NCBI GenBank assembly: GCA_964570205.1
Contig: CAZMXI010000017.1
Coordinates: 1 to 39,335, forward strand
DNA from: CAZMXI01 sp964570205
GTDB lineage: Bacteria; Planctomycetota; Phycisphaerae; Tepidisphaerales; Tepidisphaeraceae
Length of the DNA stretch: 39,335 bases
Reading direction: 5' to 3'
Shown: in pieces, positions 21,926-33,500 of the stretch
How the letters are laid out: every line of letters begins with the position of its first letter
Numbering within the stretch: the first letter of the stretch is position 1
Made by a program: the position numbers and the translations under genes
The notes under the pieces: model-generated
Seen by the model: only the letters and a program-made list of their open reading frames with translations
Databases searched by the model: none
What the model was told of the DNA's origin: nothing

Positions 21926-23594
21926 TTACAGATTCGGCTTGCGAAGGATCGCGCCGGTATCGGCGCTGGTGGTCATGGCGGCGTAGCGGGCCAAGTAGCC
22001 GTAATCGACCTTGGGTGGCGGGCACTTCCAGGCGGCCTTGCGCCTGGCGAGCGTCGCTTCATCCACGCAGAGCGTGAGGGTGCGGTTGGGGATATCCACC
22101 TCGATGGTGTCGCCCGGCTCGATGAGGCCGATGGGGCCGCCGGCGGCGGCTTCGGGGGAGACATGGCCGATGCACGCGCCGCGGGTGCCGCCGGAGAAGC
22201 GGCCGTCGGTGATCAGGGCAACGGATTCGCCCAGGTCGCGGCCNNNNNNNNNNGGGGCGAGCATTTCCTGCATGCCCGGGCCGCCGCGCGGGCCTTCATA
22301 GCGGACGACCACGACATCGCCGGCCTTGACCTTGCCGGCGAGAATGCCGGCGTTGGCATCCTCTTCGGAATGGAAGATCACGGCCGGTCCGCGGTGCTTC
22401 ATCATCTGCGGGGCGACGCCGCCGGTCTTCACCACCGACCCGTTGGGGGCGAGGTTGCCAAAAAGGACGGCCAGGCCGCCCTTCTCGCTGTAGGCGCGAT
22501 CGAGCGGGCGGATGACCTCGGGATCCTTCACCGCGGCGTCGGCGATGTTCTCGCCGAGGGTCTTGCCGGTGACGGTGATGCAATCCAGGTGCAGGGTGCC
22601 GGGCTTGGCGGCGATGGTCTTGAGGATGGCGCTGATGCCGCCTGCGCGGTCGATGTCCTCCATGTGGTGGATGCCGGCCGGCGAGACCTTGCAGATGTGC
22701 GGCACGCGGGCGGCCACTTCGTTGAGCTTATGCAGGTCGAACGGGCAGCCGGCCTCCTGGGCGACGGCGAGGGCATGCAGGACGGTGTTGGTGGAGCCAC
22801 CCATGGCCATGTCCAGAGCGAAGGCGTTCTCGAAAGCTCTGGTTGTAAGGATGTCGCGAGGCTTGATGTCGCGTTTCACCAGTTCGATGATCTGCCGACC
22901 GGCGGCCTTGAACAGCTCATCGCGTTTGGGGTCAACGGCGAGGATAGACCCGTTGCAGGGCAGCGCCAGACCGAGGGCCTCGCAGAGGCAGTTCATGCTG
23001 TTGGCGGTGAACATGCCCGAGCAGGAGCCGCACGTCGGGCAGGCGTGCTGCTCAACCTCGAACAGCTCCTTCTCGCTCATTTTGCCGGCGGAAACGCGGC
23101 CCACGCCTTCAAAAACGGAAATCAGGTCGATCTTCTTGCCCGTAGCGGGGTTGACGCCCGCCTTCATTGGCCCACCTGAGACGAATACGGCGGGGATGTT
23201 CACGCGGGCGGCGGCCATCATCATGCCGGGGACGATCTTGTCGCAGTTGGGAATGCAGACCATGCCGTCAAAGCAATGGGCACGGAGCATGGGCAATGAG
23301 TTCTCGGGACGCCAGGGAGTACTTCATGCCGACATGGCCCATAGCGATGCCATCATCCACGCCGATAGTGTTGAACTCGAACGGTACGCCGCCTGCCGCG
23401 CGGACCGCTTCGCGGACTTTCCTGCCAACGACGTCGAGATGGGCATGGCCTGGAACGATCTGGACAAAGGAATTGCAGACCGCAATGAAGGGCTTGTCGA
23501 AATCGGCCTCGGATTGGATGACGCCAGTGGCGCGAAGTAGGCTGCGATGAGGGGCGCGAATCATGCCTTTCTTGACGGTATCGCTGATGGCCAT
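21926..23594 (-). pseudogene. ilvD: Dihydroxy-acid dehydratase, frameshifted near 23291 and interrupted by an N gap
   Basis: The gene starts at ATG 23594 (GGAG 10 bases upstream) and ends at 21926, in two frames. Frame 1 (23594 to about 23291) holds AVCNSFVQIVPGHAHLD and GMKYSLASRELIA. Frame 2 (from about 23290) continues with MLRAHCFDGMV, IPNCDKIVPGMMMAAA, CGSCSGMFTANSMNCL, TDGRFSGGTRG and later parts. Against the usual family text the segment between ELIA and ML is missing about 14 bases, which causes the shift. IlvD is a [2Fe-2S] or [4Fe-4S] enzyme making 2-keto acids in valine, leucine and isoleucine synthesis; the cluster cysteines are present. The rest of the gene is well preserved, so a sequence or assembly error is as likely as real decay. 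The 10-N run splits the EMLA-to-LGESVALITD region. Confidence 0.88.
22244..22253. other. Run of 10 N, scaffold gap
   Basis: Exactly ten unknown bases lie inside ilvD. Family members have about six residues between MLA and GRxLG, where four unknown codons are shown here, so the true gap is probably about 16 bases and the N count is a placeholder. Confidence 0.9.
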
Positions 23595-23625
23595 ATCGAG
23601 GTTCTCCTACAGGTTAAGACGGGAG

Positions 23626-23653
23626 ATCATAGCACAGTTCATGCTTGAGAGAA
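23626..23653 (-). promoter_or_regulatory. Possible promoter of ilvD
   Basis: On the minus strand TATGAT (23626-23631, 5/6) lies 16 bases after TTCTCT (23648-23653, 3/6). The leader to ATG 23594 would be about 25 bases. Confidence 0.38.
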
Positions 23654-23697
23654 GCACCCGAATACGATGCGCGGCCCGGTTGGCCTGGGATGGCTCG

Positions 23698-23739
23698 GCC
23701 AAAACGGAGCCGCCGCCCGGCATCGGGAGCCCGGGCGGC
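23698..23739 (-). terminator. Intrinsic terminator after the PEP-CTERM gene
   Basis: GCCGCCCGG (23731-23739 read on minus) pairs with CCGGGCGGC (23712-23720) over a 10-base loop and is followed on the minus strand by GGCTCCG and T4. It lies 31 bases after the stop and would end a transcript that may include the giant gene. Confidence 0.65.
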
Positions 23740-23769
23740 AAAGGGATGGACGGACCGGATTACGACGAC

Positions 23770-24423
23770 TTACATGCGGCGACGTAGCGAGAGGCCGGAC
23801 AAAACGATAAGGCCGAGCAGGCCGGCTGGTTCCGGCACGACCACGAAAGTGAACTGCGTCGAGGCGACGTTTGCATCGAGTGATACATCGAGGTCGCCGC
23901 TGAAAGTCACGAAACCATCGAGATCCGGGATATCGGCGATCGTGAACACGCGCTGGCCGGGGGCATCGCCGCGCATATCCACGGAACCCAGGTAGACGCT
24001 GCGGAGGCCGTTGCCGAGGTCATCGCCCATGGGGCCGGCCGGGAGTTCGAAATCGGCGACGAGGCTGACATCGACCATCAAGCCGCCGGGGTCAAGCTTG
24101 ACGTCTTCAGGCAGCGACCACGCGAAATCTGCGGTGTTGGGCGAGGCGGACACAATGGCCGCAACCTGAACAGGAGACATGTCCGGGGGCTGCGACACGC
24201 GGTAGTGGGCGGTAAACAGCCCATCCTCGTCCAGCAGCGTTGAAGGAGCGCCATCGCCGGTCTGTTCAAGCAGGTAAAGCTCAACTGTCGCGGTCTGGCC
24301 AATCTGCACCTGGTAGGTCGGCTGGTCGGACACCAAGGTGTAGACGACGGCCGCGTCACTGAGAGCCGGGGCGGCCAGAAGGCCGGCCGCGGTGATCGCC
24401 AACGTGCGAAATGCCCTGTTCAT
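23770..24423 (-). CDS. PEP-CTERM sorted exported protein
   Basis: The protein has 217 residues. ATG 24423 has GGAG 5 bases upstream and begins a signal peptide (MNRAFRTLAITAAGLLAAPALSDA); 18 extra residues upstream were rejected. The mature part is beta-rich and Asp-rich without a recognised domain (cohesin-like features are possible: VQIGQTATVELYLLEQ and NTADFAWSLPEDVKLD). The C-terminus is a full PEP-CTERM signal: VVPEPAGLLGLIVLSG followed by a short Leu/Ser stretch and RRR. In known systems exosortase recognises the PEP motif and processes the protein for the cell surface or matrix. It follows the giant gene on the same strand after 78 bases and is ended by a terminator, so the two may form one surface unit. 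Confidence 0.9.
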   Translation of the reverse strand: MNRAFRTLAITAAGLLAAPALSDAAVVYTLVSDQPTYQVQIGQTATVELYLLEQTGDGAPSTLLDEDGLFTAHYRVSQPPDMSPVQVAAIVSASPNTADFAWSLPEDVKLDPGGLMVDVSLVADFELPAGPMGDDLGNGLRSVYLGSVDMRGDAPGQRVFTIADIPDLDGFVTFSGDLDVSLDANVASTQFTFVVVPEPAGLLGLIVLSGLSLRRRM

Positions 24424-24501
24424 CACACTCCATCCTCTCCTGCCGAGACCGTTCGGGTCGCGGCAAATGAATCGCAAACTCGATGACGGCCGGCCACCCT
24501 A

Positions 24502-27500
24502 TCAGCGGGCCCGGCGTGCGCGGCTGACACTCTTCCAGACCGGCGTCCGCGCGACGCGGGTCACAATGTCGCCCGTCAGGCTGGATGTCGGGCTGGAGAC
24601 AGCCCGCCCAAGCTTGTTGACCTTGAACGATCCCTGGCCGGGCTCGCGGTCGTAGATGTAGCGAAGGCCGAAGCGGCGGCGTGCCGCGTTCATATCGTCG
24701 CGGGTGACGGTGTTGTCGCCGTCGTAGTCGTAGCCATCCTTATCGGCCACCAGGCCGGTCCAAGTGTCGCCATAGGCGAACTTGAACCGCCTCAAGTCCA
24801 GTCCATCCACATCCTTATCGCCATCCAGGTCGCCGAAGAGGCGATGGAAGGCGAAGTTGTCGGCCGACCCGGTCGCGGCGGCGAAGCTGACGCGGAAGCC
24901 AGCGCCCGCGAAGGTGATGTCGTAGACACCATCAGGCAGGGATTCGCCATTCCAGTGCAGGACGTGAATTGACGGGTCTTCCGGCAGGCAGTACGGGCAA
25001 TGGACCATGGTGAAGCTCACAGGCTCGGTGGAGCCATCGGCGAGGCGGCGAGTCAGCGTGGGCGTAACGAGGCTGATATCGACGTGCTGGTCGAAATCGA
25101 TGGAGACCTTGTACACCGTCGAGCGCTGCGCCGGCCCGCCATTGACGCGGATGTTGGTGATGGCCGGCTGGACTTTCACCTGCATGGTGTCGGTGGCGAC
25201 AAGGCCGCGGTCGTCGGTGACGGTGACAGTGACCGGGTAATCGCCCATCGCCGACCAGGTGTGGTTCAGGGCGAAGCTGCGCTCGGTGGTGACGAAGCTG
25301 ACGGGGTCGGTATCGTCGCCGTAGTCGATGGTGACGGTCCATTTGTCGGCCGCGTCGGGATCCGTGATCTCGATGGCGCGGTTAAAGACGTTGCCGGAGC
25401 TGACGGTGGTGTCGGGCCCGAGTTCGACCTGCGGCGTGACAGCCGGCCGGACGCCGAAGTCGGCGTCGAGCACCTCTTCGCCGGGAGCCAGGTCGATCTG
25501 GTAGGCATAGCCCTGGCCATCGCCGTGGTTCGCGCCGCCGTTGGTGTTGCCGCTGTCGTCGGGGGCCTGGTTGGGGTTCATCCGCAGGATTTCCTGGGCC
25601 ATCTCATAGACATCCAGGCGTGCGTAAGCCTGCTGGGTGTTGGTGACGTTGTCGTTCTCGTCGTCGCCGTCGAGGACGACGACGCCGGTGGTCTGGAGCA
25701 GCGTGCGGAACTCGGTGAGGGTCAGCCGGCGGTTCAGGTGCTGCTGGGCGAGCTGCTGGGCGATGACCACAGCGCCGGTGACGAACGCGGTGGCCTGGCT
25801 GGTGCCCTGCATGTCACGGGTGCCGCCGCCGATGGCCGCCGAGGTGATGATGGCGCCGGGGGCAAAGACATCAAGGTAGCCGGCCTGCCGCTGGCTGAAA
25901 GCCGCGATGCGGTCGGCGTCGGTGGTGTAATCGACGGCGCTGGTGCCTTCAAAGAGCCACGATCCGCCTCGATCGGAATCCCACACAGCGCCAACGCTGA
26001 TGGTGTTCGGGTCGGCGGCCGGGTAATTCATACCCTGCACGCCGTTAACCTCGGCAAAGTGGTTGCCCGCGGCCGCTGTAACCACAACGCTCATGGAGCG
26101 GAGGGTGGCCAGTTCGTCGCCCATGCCATAGCTTTCCCGCTTGAGGGTGCCGCCGCAGCCACAATCGGTGGCGGCGGGCCAATCCCAGTTGCGGCCGTCG
26201 CCGAAGGACATATTGACGGCGACCACATTGAAGAGCGACGCGTTGTTGACGACCCACTGAAGGGCCTTTTCGGCCTGGTTGAAAGCGCCGGCCCCTTCGT
26301 CCGTGAAGACTTTCAGGACAATGAAGTTCACGCCGGGCACGACGCCGCGATACGTCGAATCGGCGGAGCCTATGATGCCGGCAATGTGGGTGCCGTGGCC
26401 GGCGACATCGCTGGCATCGCTGTCGTCGTCCGCGAAATCATGATGGAAGACGATGCGGTCAGCGACACCATTGCCATCGACATCAGGACCGAAGAACGGA
26501 TTGGCCAGATCGATGCCGGTGTCGATGATCACGACCGAGTAACCCTCGCCGGTAAGCCCGGAGAAGCGACTGTCGGCCATCAGGTCATCAACGCCGATCA
26601 GGTCAAGTGCAGCGGAATAGCTATCGCTGGCAGCGGCGGTGCCGCCGCCCGGATCGCCCTGCGTGGACGAGGCGATCACATCAGCCGTCTGAAGCGTGAT
26701 GCCGGCGTTGTCCGGGCTGGTTTGCTGCCAGCCCTGTGGGACCTCGACCGCGACGACGTAAGTTCCAGGGCGGAGGTTCTCGAAGCGATAGCCGCCATTG
26801 GCGTCGGTTGCGCGGCTGGGTTCGCCGGCATCTCGCTGTCCGTTGCGGTCCACATCGATGAAGACGGTCCAGTCGGACAGGAAATCCTCTCCATCGTCGC
26901 GCTGGCCATCGCCATCGACATCATCCCACACCACGCCGCTGATCGAGCCGAGCCTGACCAGGCCCGCATCCCACGTATTGTTGGGCCCGACGGCGACCGC
27001 AAAGGTGTCGGTCAGGCCGGTCTGGTCGTCGGCATCGCTGTCGTTACCATTGCCGGTGACATCGGGATAAGTCAGGCCATAGCCATCGGGCGCGACGAAC
27101 TGGAGGAAGTACCTGCCGTCAGGATTGAGGTTATCGAAGACAAACCGGCCGTCGGGCCCGGTGGTGACGGTGTCAATCAGGGTACCATCTTCGAGATGGA
27201 GTTGCACCGTGACATCGGGCGCGCCGGTCTCGGTGTCATCCTGCACGCCGTCGAAGTCGGCGTCATACCAGACGTAATCACCGATGGACGCCAGCGCGGT
27301 CACATGGGTCCAGGAGATGAGGTGATCCTCCAGTCCGGTGTTGCCGGCATCGTCGGCGATGCTGGCCATGCCGATGTTGAGCAGGTAGAGGCCCAGGGGC
27401 TCTGTCGCGGCGGTGAGCCCGCCGATGCGATATGTGAGGGCGCTGAGCCTGGTGATGCTCACGCCCGTGAGATCGACGGGGGCGCCGTCACGGGTCAGGG

Positions 27501-30500
27501 AGAGCCGATCAATGGTGAACGTATCAGGGTCGATGGCCTCGGTGAACTGGACGTCGAGGAAGCCGACCGGGATGGCCACGGTAGCCGCGCCGAGGCCGGT
27601 GACCTGTTCGATGCCCGGGCGGGCCAGGTCAATGAACACATCGAAGAAGCTGTCGGCGGAGACGTTGGCCGCCTGATCCACGGCATAGACGCGCAGGCGG
27701 TGGACGCCGGGCGTGTCGAGCGTAAGCGCCTTGCTGAAGCTGGTGCCGCTGACGGCTGCCGAGCCCAGAGATACGCCTGTGGTGGTATCGTAAACGCGGA
27801 CGGTAAGGCCCGGTTCGGCGATGTCGCCCGTGAGGGTGACCTTCGCGGTGTTGGTGCGGCCATCCTCGCCGGAGGTCCCATTATCGGGAACGATGGCGAG
27901 ATGGGTGGGCGCATCGGGCGCAACCAGGTCGAGCACCCAGGAGGTGGTCATCGAATTGCCAACCGGGTTGCCAGCCAGGTCGGCGATGCCCGCGCCGACG
28001 ATGGTGAAGTCATAGGTGCCGGCCACGCCCGTCAGGTGAGTAAAGCCGCTGAGGCGGAGCTTGCGGTCGGAGAGCGGAACCCAGGTGAGGCCGGATGTGA
28101 ACACATCCGCCCCGCCGCCGCGACTGAGGACGATGTCATCGGCAGTGAAGGTAGCGAGGTCGATCGGCTCACTGAACTCAACGTCCAGCGACAGGACGGC
28201 GATGTTGCGGGGGTTGGTGGCAAGGCTTTCAAGGTAGGTGACCTCAGGAGCGACGATGTCCATCGTCCACGAGACGTCTACGACGCCCTGACCGTCGTTG
28301 TCCGCAAGGTCCTTGACGCCGGCGGCATCGACGGCGAGCCTGTACTCGCCACCTGCCGCGGTGAAGTCAGACAGGGCTTCGATGCGGAATTCGGTGCCGG
28401 AAACCTGGGTGATGACAGCCGGGCCGGCAAGGGCGACGGCCTCGCCGTTAACGGTCAGCGACAGGTCGGACAGATCAAACGTCGCCGGATCGATCGCCTT
28501 GGAGAACACCACGGTCACCTGAGCGACCGGATCGTTGGTGATCTGCGGCAGGTCGGCGCCAAGGGTGTTGATGACAGGGACGTCAGGAACGGTGGTCCAG
28601 CTATCGACGCCCGTGTCCACGCCTGCGTTGTCCCAAAGGTCCTTGACGCCCGCGGCGTCAATGGTCAGGACGTAGTCGCCGGCAGTGCCGGTAAGCAGGG
28701 CCAGACCCTCGATGCGGTAGTCGGTGTCGTTGACCTTGACGATCGATGCAACCTCGCTGATGGGCAGGACAGCGCCGTTGCGGGCAAGGGTGATGTCGGC
28801 GAAGTCGAAGCTGCCCTCGGCCAACTTCTCGCTGAAGCGGACACCGATGGCATCAACGGCGTTGTTGCGCGGGTCGGGGGTGACGGGGCCGACGCCGACG
28901 ATGTTCGGGGCAACCTCGTCGGGCTTGCCATAGACGAGCCGGTAGGAACCGGTGCTGTTCTTGTCCAGGATGTGCACCTGGTTGAGGTAGATCGCGCGGG
29001 CATCGTCGCCGAAGGTGCGGTCGGTGCGCCAGGCATTATCGCCAACGCGCAGCTTCGAGCCATCGGAGCGGATGACGTCCTTCAGGACGTAGTTGGCGCC
29101 GGGGTCCGGGAAGACGACGTAGCTCCACTCGCTGTCGGTGAGGCTGGTGGTGAGCTGCACCTCCATATCGCTTAGGGTGACGTTGCCGTCGGTGACCGCG
29201 GTCGCGGCGACCTCGACGCGGTGCTTGGAGCCATCGCTCATATACAGCATGTCCGGCTCTTTCCTGGGGTCGGGCAGGTCGTTGGCCAGGAAATCGAACT
29301 GGTTATCATCCGTCACGCCCTGGCCGGGCAGATGGACCTTGAGGGCATGGACCAATTCATGGAAGTTGACGGCGTCGATCAGGCTGGTGCGCGGGTTGCC
29401 GAAGTCGTCCACGTGCTCAAAGTAGGCCTCGTATTCAATGAAGTGACCCTGGAGCGTGGAAGTCATCAGCCAGCGGGCGGACTCGCTGGTGCCCGCGCTG
29501 ATGTCGCCGAAGTTGACCGTCAGGGATGGGTTGACCTGGGTCTCGCCGACCTGGGTACCGACGATCTTGAAGTCGATCAGCAAGCCCTTTTCATTCTCGA
29601 TGATCTTGGGCTGGCCGCTGGTGATGCGGAAGTTGCGCGCATTGCCGCCGCCGGTGTTCTGGGCCAGAACGCCGAGCGTGAACGGAACCGACGGTTCGAC
29701 AGGATCCGTGAAGGGATCATCGGCGTAGACATCGCGTTGCAGGAAGTAATCCAGCGTGAGCAGCGGATCGGGATGAACTGTGATCGTCGCCGGAAGCAGC
29801 GGCACGACGACCTCAACGCCGTTCTCGATATATCGGAGGGTGCCGCCGATCGAGTAGGGCGTGGCCTCCGTGGGGGCCGCATCCCGCGTGGGGACAAACA
29901 GCCATCGGGCCGAGCCCGACTGGCCGCCGGCCAGTACGCCATTGCCGTCGACCGTTCCGAGGCCCGTGACATCGGGGTCGCGATAACCGAACTTGTCGTT
30001 GGCGGGATTGCCGTAGCGGTCGCGAATGTCGATATCGACGCGGATGCCCTCGAGCGTGGTGCCAGGGGTGCCGTTCTCCAGTTCGAACAGGCCGGCGAAG
30101 CCTGTACGGGTAAGGACGGCTTCCTGCTCGATTCTGAGTTTGACGCGGGCGCAGACGCCGCCACCGTTGGCCGACGGAATGACCTGGTCGCCAAGAGCAC
30201 TGCTTTCGTTGCACCCATCGGTGCTGAATGAACCGCCGGTGCCGCCGCCGTAGGGTGCGCCACCGCCGCCGCCGCCGCCAGGGCTGATGTCGAAGTCGAA
30301 GAGATCGCAGAGGCAGCTCAACAAGTCGCCGAACGCGCCGGCCACGCCAGCGGCAGCGCCGACGACGCCGCCGGTCAACGCGCCCGTGACTCCCTGGCAG
30401 GCGGCCTTGATCAACGCCTTCTGGCAATCGCTCAGGCCGGTGTCGGCGCATTGCAGAATCAGGTCGATCAGGGCACATGGGGCATTGGCCAGGTTGCCGC

Positions 30501-33500
30501 CAAGGCTCGGCAACGAGCCCGCGGCCGCATCCCAGGCGTTTTCCAGGCAGTCATAGACATCCTTGGCCACGCAGATCGGGGTGAGGTCGGTCCTGACCAT
30601 CTGCCATTTGTTGTCCTTGCAGACATAAGAGTAAAGGGCATCGATCTCGGGCATGTCGACGCAGGGGATGTCCGGGCCAATCTGGAGGCAGTTCGCCCAG
30701 ATCGCCTGGTCGCCATAGCCGGAGTTCTGCTTGAGCTCCCGCTCGGCCGCGGCAACGGCCGCCTGTTCGGCTGCAGCACCCATGATGCCCCGGATGCGCA
30801 CGGGGACCTGGATGGTCGTCTTGGCCGGCAGGACGCCGATGTCCTCAACCAGCGCCTCAATCTCGTAGTACGGGTGGGTGGGGATGCGCAGGTGCACGTT
30901 CTGGGCGGCGATGAGGCCGTGGTTGGTGAGCTGAATCTCAAATTGGGTCCAGCGATCTTCCACCACGAGCGGCATGATGTTGGGATTGTCGATCGTGACA
31001 ACCGGAACGGGCACGTTGGTTTCGAAGGTTGGTTCGAGGACGATCGTGTACTTGTCCTCAATCTCGACAGGGACGACGGTCCAGTTGTAGGTGACAAGCT
31101 GGCGCGGGATGAAGACATCCTGCTCGTTCAGAACGCCGGGCTTGACATCGAACCGGCTGCGGAAGGTGCCGTGCTTGGGCGCGTAGACATCGAGCTGGTA
31201 AGCGCCTTCGGCGACGTTGATGAAACTGGCGACGCCGGTTTCATCGGTGATGGTTTCAAAGAGCTTCTCGCCGGTGATCGGGTCATAAAGGCGGACGGTG
31301 GCGCCGGCGACCTTGGGGGCGCCCTCCACATAATAGGTGTATTCATCTTCGACGCTGATCCGGACATCACCCATGGCCTCGGACAGGCAGCGGAAGCTGA
31401 ATCCGAGCATGCGGCTGGCGCCGTTGGCGGCATTGATGGCGATCTGGCCGGTGTAGAGCAACAGCGCGGTCTGGTCGGTGGGCGCCAGTTCGAGCGTGAT
31501 CGTGGCGATCTCGCCCGGGCCAAGGGATGCGATCGTGCCCGGCGACAGCAGCTTCATCCAGTCAAAGTCGGGCAGGAGCACCTCTATGTCGCCGCTGGGG
31601 GCGCTGCCCGTGTTCATGATGGAGACATCGATGGTCTTGCGCTGGCCGCGCAGCATGCCGTCGCTCAGATTGCCGGGATTGGTGACCAGGGAAGCCAGGA
31701 GCGGGACGACGGTGACGGTGACGGGAATCTCAATGGCAGCGCCCTCGGCGCTGGTGAGCTTCATGATGACGGTGCCCCGGCCGAGTTCCGGATCGGTGGC
31801 GTTGACCGTGAAGGACAGGTCGGCCTGTCCGTTGCCGGGCAGGACTTCGGCGAAAGCGACATCGAAGGTCATGCCCTCAGGCACAAACTGGGTCTCAACC
31901 TGAATCCCGGTGATGGGCACGGAACTGCGGTTGGAGATGGTGATGCTGCGGGTGACAGGCACATTGGGCGTCAGGGAAACCGACGCGCTGTCGGCGCGCA
32001 TTCCGGCGATGGCGAAGGCATCCTGGGCGGTGAATACGGCGATGCCGGGGTGATTGGCGCCCACGTCGTAATTGCCGGCCTCGTTGTAGAGCGGCTGGAA
32101 GGTGGCTTCGTAGGTGCCATTGGCCTCGGTGAACGCACGGATGGTCCGGACGGAGCCGTTGATCATGATCTGGACGTTGACGAACTCGAACGCGGCGGGC
32201 TGGCCGTCGCGGGTGCGCGTCGCCAGGCCGGACAGGTGAATCGGCTGCCCGGCGCCGTACACATCCTGTTCCACCTGTACGGTGGCGGTGTACGCCGGCG
32301 CAACGTTGATGGGGTCAGAAACCTTGGCGTTATTGCCTTCACGAAGTTCCTCGACCGCGCCAACCACATCGGTGCGAACGATGATGTAGTGATTGCCGAC
32401 GTTGGCCGGCAGCGACAGGGTGACGCTGCCCTGGTAGGTCTCACCCACGGCCAGCGGGCCGTTGTGGACAAACTGGCGCAACTGGACGGCGCGGTCGTCA
32501 AATCGGGCACGGTCGGAGATGTAGACGCGCTCGGCCCATGAGCCGTTGGCCACCGCCACACCCTCGTTGGCGACGACATAGTTGATTGTAATGGTCTGGC
32601 CGGTCTCGCCGCTCGCCGGCACCACGATCGTGGTGACAGCCAGGTCGGGCAGGTCGCTGTCGGTGACCGTGACGACCGCCCCGCTGCCGCCGAAGCCCAT
32701 CGCTGCCGCCGTGACGGTGACGTTCTTCGCACCATCCACCACGCCATCCTCGACGCCATCGACAACAACATCGACATAATCACGGCCGTCGGGAATCTCC
32801 GCCGTGCCGACAACCGTCAACTCGCCGGTGTTGCTGGAGAGCAGCGTAATCGGCAGCACGCCCGCGGTGCCGGTGTTGCGCCGGATGCGGATCGTGCCCG
32901 AGCCGGCCTCGGCAATGGCCGGGGTCAGCGCGGTGACGGTCAGCGTCGGGCCGTCATCCTCCGTGACCTTGATGTTCATGGTCGTCTTGCCGCTCTCGAC
33001 CGCGGATTTCGTGAATGAATCCACCACGCGGGCCGTCACGATGACCGTTCGATCGCCCGTGACGTTGCTGTCGTTGATCGCACCGATGTCGAACGTGGCC
33101 GAGGTCTGGAATGCGGGAATGCGCACGTAGCTCGGCAGGCTCAACTGGCCGTTTCCGCCGGTGAGCTGCACGTAAAGGTCGATCGGGCTGGCGAAGCTGC
33201 GCGTCACGGTGACGCTGGTGCCATAGGCGCCGGCGCCCTCTGAAATCGTGGAGGCTTCGGCCACCAGTTCGAGGTTCGGGATGTCATTATCCAGGAAAGC
33301 CAGCGAGTCGGAGCCCACGACGTAACCCGCGGCGGAAGCCGCGACATCGATCACCTTCAGGCCATCCACGTAGATGTTGTCCTTGACGTCCGCGAAAACA
33401 TCCACGGTGTCCGCGCCGTCCGGTATTGTCGCCAGCAGCGGCACATCCAAGCGAAGCGGGTCGGCACAGGACAGGTACACCGTCAGATCGCCGATCGTGC

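Noticed and set aside
21899..23179. Open frame of 426 codons on the plus strand opposite ilvD
   Set aside because: It is the shadow of the ilvD coding sequence and crosses the N gap.
21926..23296. Reading the larger ilvD frame as an intact shorter gene starting at 23296
   Set aside because: It would lack the conserved N-terminal part with AVCNSF, which is present just upstream in another frame.
24424..24501. Terminator after the giant gene
   Set aside because: An imperfect GCCG-GACC hairpin is present but with a mismatch and no T-run; the downstream PEP-CTERM gene suggests read-through.
25000..29175. Long open frame of 1,391 codons on the plus strand opposite the giant gene
   Set aside because: It is the antisense of the giant gene's well-supported domains; GC-rich codon use leaves long open frames on the other strand. 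No domain or start signal supports it.
30451..32541. Open frame of 696 codons on the plus strand
   Set aside because: Also antisense to the giant gene; composition is Gly/Val/Asp-rich without any motif.
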